This document shows positions 43,126 through 45,031 of a stretch of DNA of 45,031 nt, in pieces. The notes beneath the pieces are model-generated. The model was given only the letters and a program-made list of their open reading frames with translations, did no database searches and was not told the origin of the DNA. Position numbers and translations under genes: made by a program. Every line of letters starts with the position of its first letter. The stretch's first letter is position 1. Origin of the DNA: Desulfovibrio sp. OH1186_COT-070 (GTDB lineage: Bacteria; Desulfobacterota; Desulfovibrionia; Desulfovibrionales; Desulfovibrionaceae); NCBI RefSeq assembly GCF_003860215.1, contig NZ_RQYH01000015.1, forward strand, positions 1 to 45,031, given 5' to 3'.

Positions 43126-44471
43126 TCAGCAAATACCGCATGGCACTGTTGCAGGTGCTGGATGTTTTTTGCCTTCTGCTGGCCCTGTCCCTCACCAGCC
43201 TGGCGACCATTGAGCCGGGCCTGAGCATTTTTCAGGACTATACGGGCGCGACCCTGTTCACCTTTTTTTTCTACATGCTTTTTTTCTATATCCTCAACGC
43301 CTATGCCGTGGGAACAGAGGATTTTCGGGAAACCACGGGACGGGTACTGGTGGCCTGCATTCTGGGCATCATTTTTTCGGCCACAGCTTCCTACGCTTTC
43401 CAGCATTGGCGGTTCGACCGTGAAACCAGCCTTGTGCTTTTTGCCCTTTCCTTTGTTTTTTCTCTCGGCTGGCGCTGGCTGTACCGCCTCAACGCCCACA
43501 GGCTGACCCATCCCCTGCGCGTTCTGCTTGTGGGCGTTGACCGTGCGGGCAAGGTACGCCAGCTTCTGGCCGAAGGCCTGCCCCAGGCGGAAATTCTGGG
43601 CTACGTTGGCGAAAAGGATCAAGGGCCGGACGCTGGCCCGTGCCTTGGCCCGCCCTTTCTGGCTCTGGACATCGCCAGAGAAAAACACGCGACCATGATC
43701 CTGCTGCTGCCCGATGCCCCCATTGACGATGACATCGCCCACGAACTGCTGGAGGCCAAACTGCGCGGAACCATGGTGGTGGACATCCGCAGCTTTTATG
43801 AGCATGTGGTGCGCCGTCTGCCGCTTTCACAGATCAACGACGAATGGCTCCTCCAGACAGAAGGTTTTTCGCTCAACACGCGCGGCTCGCTGCGGCGTCT
43901 CAAGCGTGCACTGGACGTGCTCATCTCTCTGGTGCTTCTTGTTCCGGCAACGCCCGTCATGTTGCTGACAGCGCTCATCGTGCGTCTGGAATCGCCGGGT
44001 CCGGTCATTTACCGGCAGGATCGCGTGGGCCTGTTCGAAAAGGAATTTACGGTCTACAAGTTCCGCTCCATGCGCTCCGATGCCGAAAAGGACGGAGCCG
44101 TGTGGGCCAGCGCCAATGATGCCCGCGTGACCCGCTTTGGACGCTTCATCCGCAAGGTGCGCATTGACGAGCTGCCCCAGATATGGAACATCCTCAAGGG
44201 AGACATGAGCTTTATCGGGCCGCGCCCCGAACGCATGGCCTTTGTGCGCAAGCTCAAGGAGAACATCCCCTGCTACAGCCTGCGCCACACGGTAAAGCCC
44301 GGCCTGACCGGCTGGGCACAGGTCTGCTACCCCTACGGCGCGTCCGAGGAGGATGCCCGGCGCAAGCTGGAATATGACCTCTACTACATCAAGAACATGT
44401 CCCTGCTGCTGGACATCAGCATCATCTTCAAGACCGTGGGCGTGGTGCTGTTTCCCAAGGGGGCGCGGTAG
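43122..44471 (+). CDS. Initiating sugar-phosphate transferase (polyprenyl glycosylphosphotransferase)
   Basis: The 449-residue membrane enzyme starts with four hydrophobic segments (to about residue 110), a cytoplasmic nucleotide-binding-like domain with VLLVGVDRAGKVRQLL, another membrane segment near residue 265-290, then the catalytic core: YKFRSMRSDAE, RIDELPQIWNIL, GDMSFIGPRPE and VKPGLTGWAQV. This family moves a hexose-1-phosphate onto undecaprenyl phosphate to start O-antigen, capsule or exopolysaccharide. It is translationally coupled to the preceding GT4 gene. Confidence 0.94.
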   Translation: MISKYRMALLQVLDVFCLLLALSLTSLATIEPGLSIFQDYTGATLFTFFFYMLFFYILNAYAVGTEDFRETTGRVLVACILGIIFSATASYAFQHWRFDRETSLVLFALSFVFSLGWRWLYRLNAHRLTHPLRVLLVGVDRAGKVRQLLAEGLPQAEILGYVGEKDQGPDAGPCLGPPFLALDIAREKHATMILLLPDAPIDDDIAHELLEAKLRGTMVVDIRSFYEHVVRRLPLSQINDEWLLQTEGFSLNTRGSLRRLKRALDVLISLVLLVPATPVMLLTALIVRLESPGPVIYRQDRVGLFEKEFTVYKFRSMRSDAEKDGAVWASANDARVTRFGRFIRKVRIDELPQIWNILKGDMSFIGPRPERMAFVRKLKENIPCYSLRHTVKPGLTGWAQVCYPYGASEEDARRKLEYDLYYIKNMSLLLDISIIFKTVGVVLFPKGAR

Positions 44472-44499
44472 CTGCAATTATCGGGAGAGCCCGCGCTCC

Positions 44500-44973
44500 T
44501 TACGGTACAAATCCAAGGCCACGGTCTATATTCCGCTGATGCTCTTTCTGAACGGCTTTGATGCACTCCGTTCGTATGGCGTAATACGCGTTTTCAGCGG
44601 GAACACAGCGGGCACTTTTGAAACTGTTGATAAAGCCGCAGACAGAATTTGCCGTTGCGTCAAAAGCCCTGTCCTTCATTCTCGTACCCTGCATTTTCAG
44701 CCTGACAATGCTTGGCATGAATCGCTCTTTTACCCGTTCAGGATCAGAGCATTCCAGAAACTGTTTTTGCAGCATGTCCATCGCCCCAAACACCTGGAGT
44801 GTTTTTTCCTTGTCTGCAACATGAAATGCAGAATCATGCTCTTGCGCAATTTTTTCGAGTTCAAATAGCTGAATATAATCTTTTTCTTGTAAGTTTTTTT
44901 CAAACTCTTTTCTTATCGACAAAAGAATTTCAGAATGAATGCTCCACCGGCTAAAGCCGGTGGTATCGGGCAA
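44500..44973 (-). pseudogene. AT-rich gene remnant, probably truncated at its 5' end
   Basis: The frame encodes about 157 residues, ending GLGFVP, but has no ATG before residue 65 (44781); its farthest start is a TTG within the hairpin cluster. The readable part is helical and charged (EFEKNLQEKDYIQLFELEKI, FGAMDMLQKQFLEC). I do not recognise the family. Base composition is clearly more AT-rich than the neighbours. Its first residues are encoded by the palindrome at 44944-44963, as if an element had inserted into the gene. A full gene with a TTG start cannot be excluded. Confidence 0.45.
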
Positions 44974-45006
44974 CAGCTAAAGCTGGCGATTGCGGATGAA
45001 ATCCGC
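44944..45006. repeat. Cluster of three small hairpins, possible mobile-element end
   Basis: Three stems follow in 63 bases: CCACCGGC/GCCGGTGG around TAAA (44944-44963), CAGC/GCTG also around TAAA (44974-44985), and GCGGAT/ATCCGC around GAA (44992-45006). Hairpins of the first kind are typical of IS200/IS605-family ends. The plus strand is open here (ATG at 44935, MNAPPAKAGGIGQQ) to the end of the window, so coding sequence may begin in it. Confidence 0.55.
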
Positions 45007-45031
45007 CGACAGCTTGGCGGGCTGGCAAAAG

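Noticed and set aside
1..45031. Search for tRNA, rRNA and CRISPR arrays
   Set aside because: No cloverleaf with a GGTTCGAA arm, no rRNA segments and no regularly spaced repeats were found by eye.

Overview
The window looks like a chromosome segment of a sulfate-reducing deltaproteobacterium of the Desulfovibrio type. It carries dsrA-dsrB-dsrD (dissimilatory sulfite reductase), an Rnf complex operon led by a ten-heme cytochrome c, and many high-GC genes with short ATGA or GTGA overlaps. The genus assignment is inference from gene content and protein resemblance; no database search was possible.

Layout, left to right. 1-4.2 kb: flagellar cap and chaperone genes fliD-fliS on the minus strand, with an unusually long FliD. 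4.2-6 kb: a drug/metabolite transporter and rdgB, translationally coupled and ending in a clear terminator. 6-10 kb: a plus-strand operon of a NeuB-type sialic-acid-like synthase, an LIC12162-type surface glycan transferase and a Sel1-repeat protein. 10-13.5 kb: serS, then a divergent lipoprotein / TPR protein / unknown gene set. 13.6-20.5 kb: the minus-strand operon dhcA-rnfCDGEAB-apbE, in which ApbE would flavinylate RnfG and RnfD. 20.7-25 kb: fmdB-like gene, purB, pyrE and a large YkuD-type peptidoglycan enzyme with NTF2-like repeats. 25.1-27.6 kb: a 39-residue basic protein, a LarE-type PP-loop protein, hisF and hisH. 27.7-28.9 kb: a Bcr/CflA efflux gene broken by one missing base. 29-32.2 kb: tauE-like exporter, murI, an HU gene and a membrane rhodanese. 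32.2-34.6 kb: a membrane-embedded LuxR-type regulator and two small secreted proteins. 35-38.6 kb: an AMMECR1-domain protein and dsrABD. 39.1-40.8 kb: two unknown genes and rlpA. 40.8-44.5 kb: surface polysaccharide genes (WbpP-type epimerase, GT4 glycosyltransferase, initiating sugar transferase). 44.5 kb to the end: an AT-rich gene remnant that abuts a cluster of small hairpins, probably the edge of a mobile element.

The genes combine anaerobic energy metabolism (Dsr, Rnf with cytochrome c), cell surface and motility (FliD/FliS, NeuB, glycan genes, Csd6-like enzyme, RlpA, MurI) and housekeeping (serS, purB, pyrE, hisHF, hup). No complete new multi-gene system was recognised. The best leads are: two mutually exclusive hairpins in the dsrA leader, paired dyads over the tauE promoter, an inverted repeat before the cytochrome-Rnf operon, an added three-cysteine tail on RnfE, a Csd6/Pgp2-like shape enzyme in a probably curved bacterium, the membrane-bound LuxR regulator, and the hairpin cluster at the right edge. 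No tRNA, rRNA or CRISPR array was seen.
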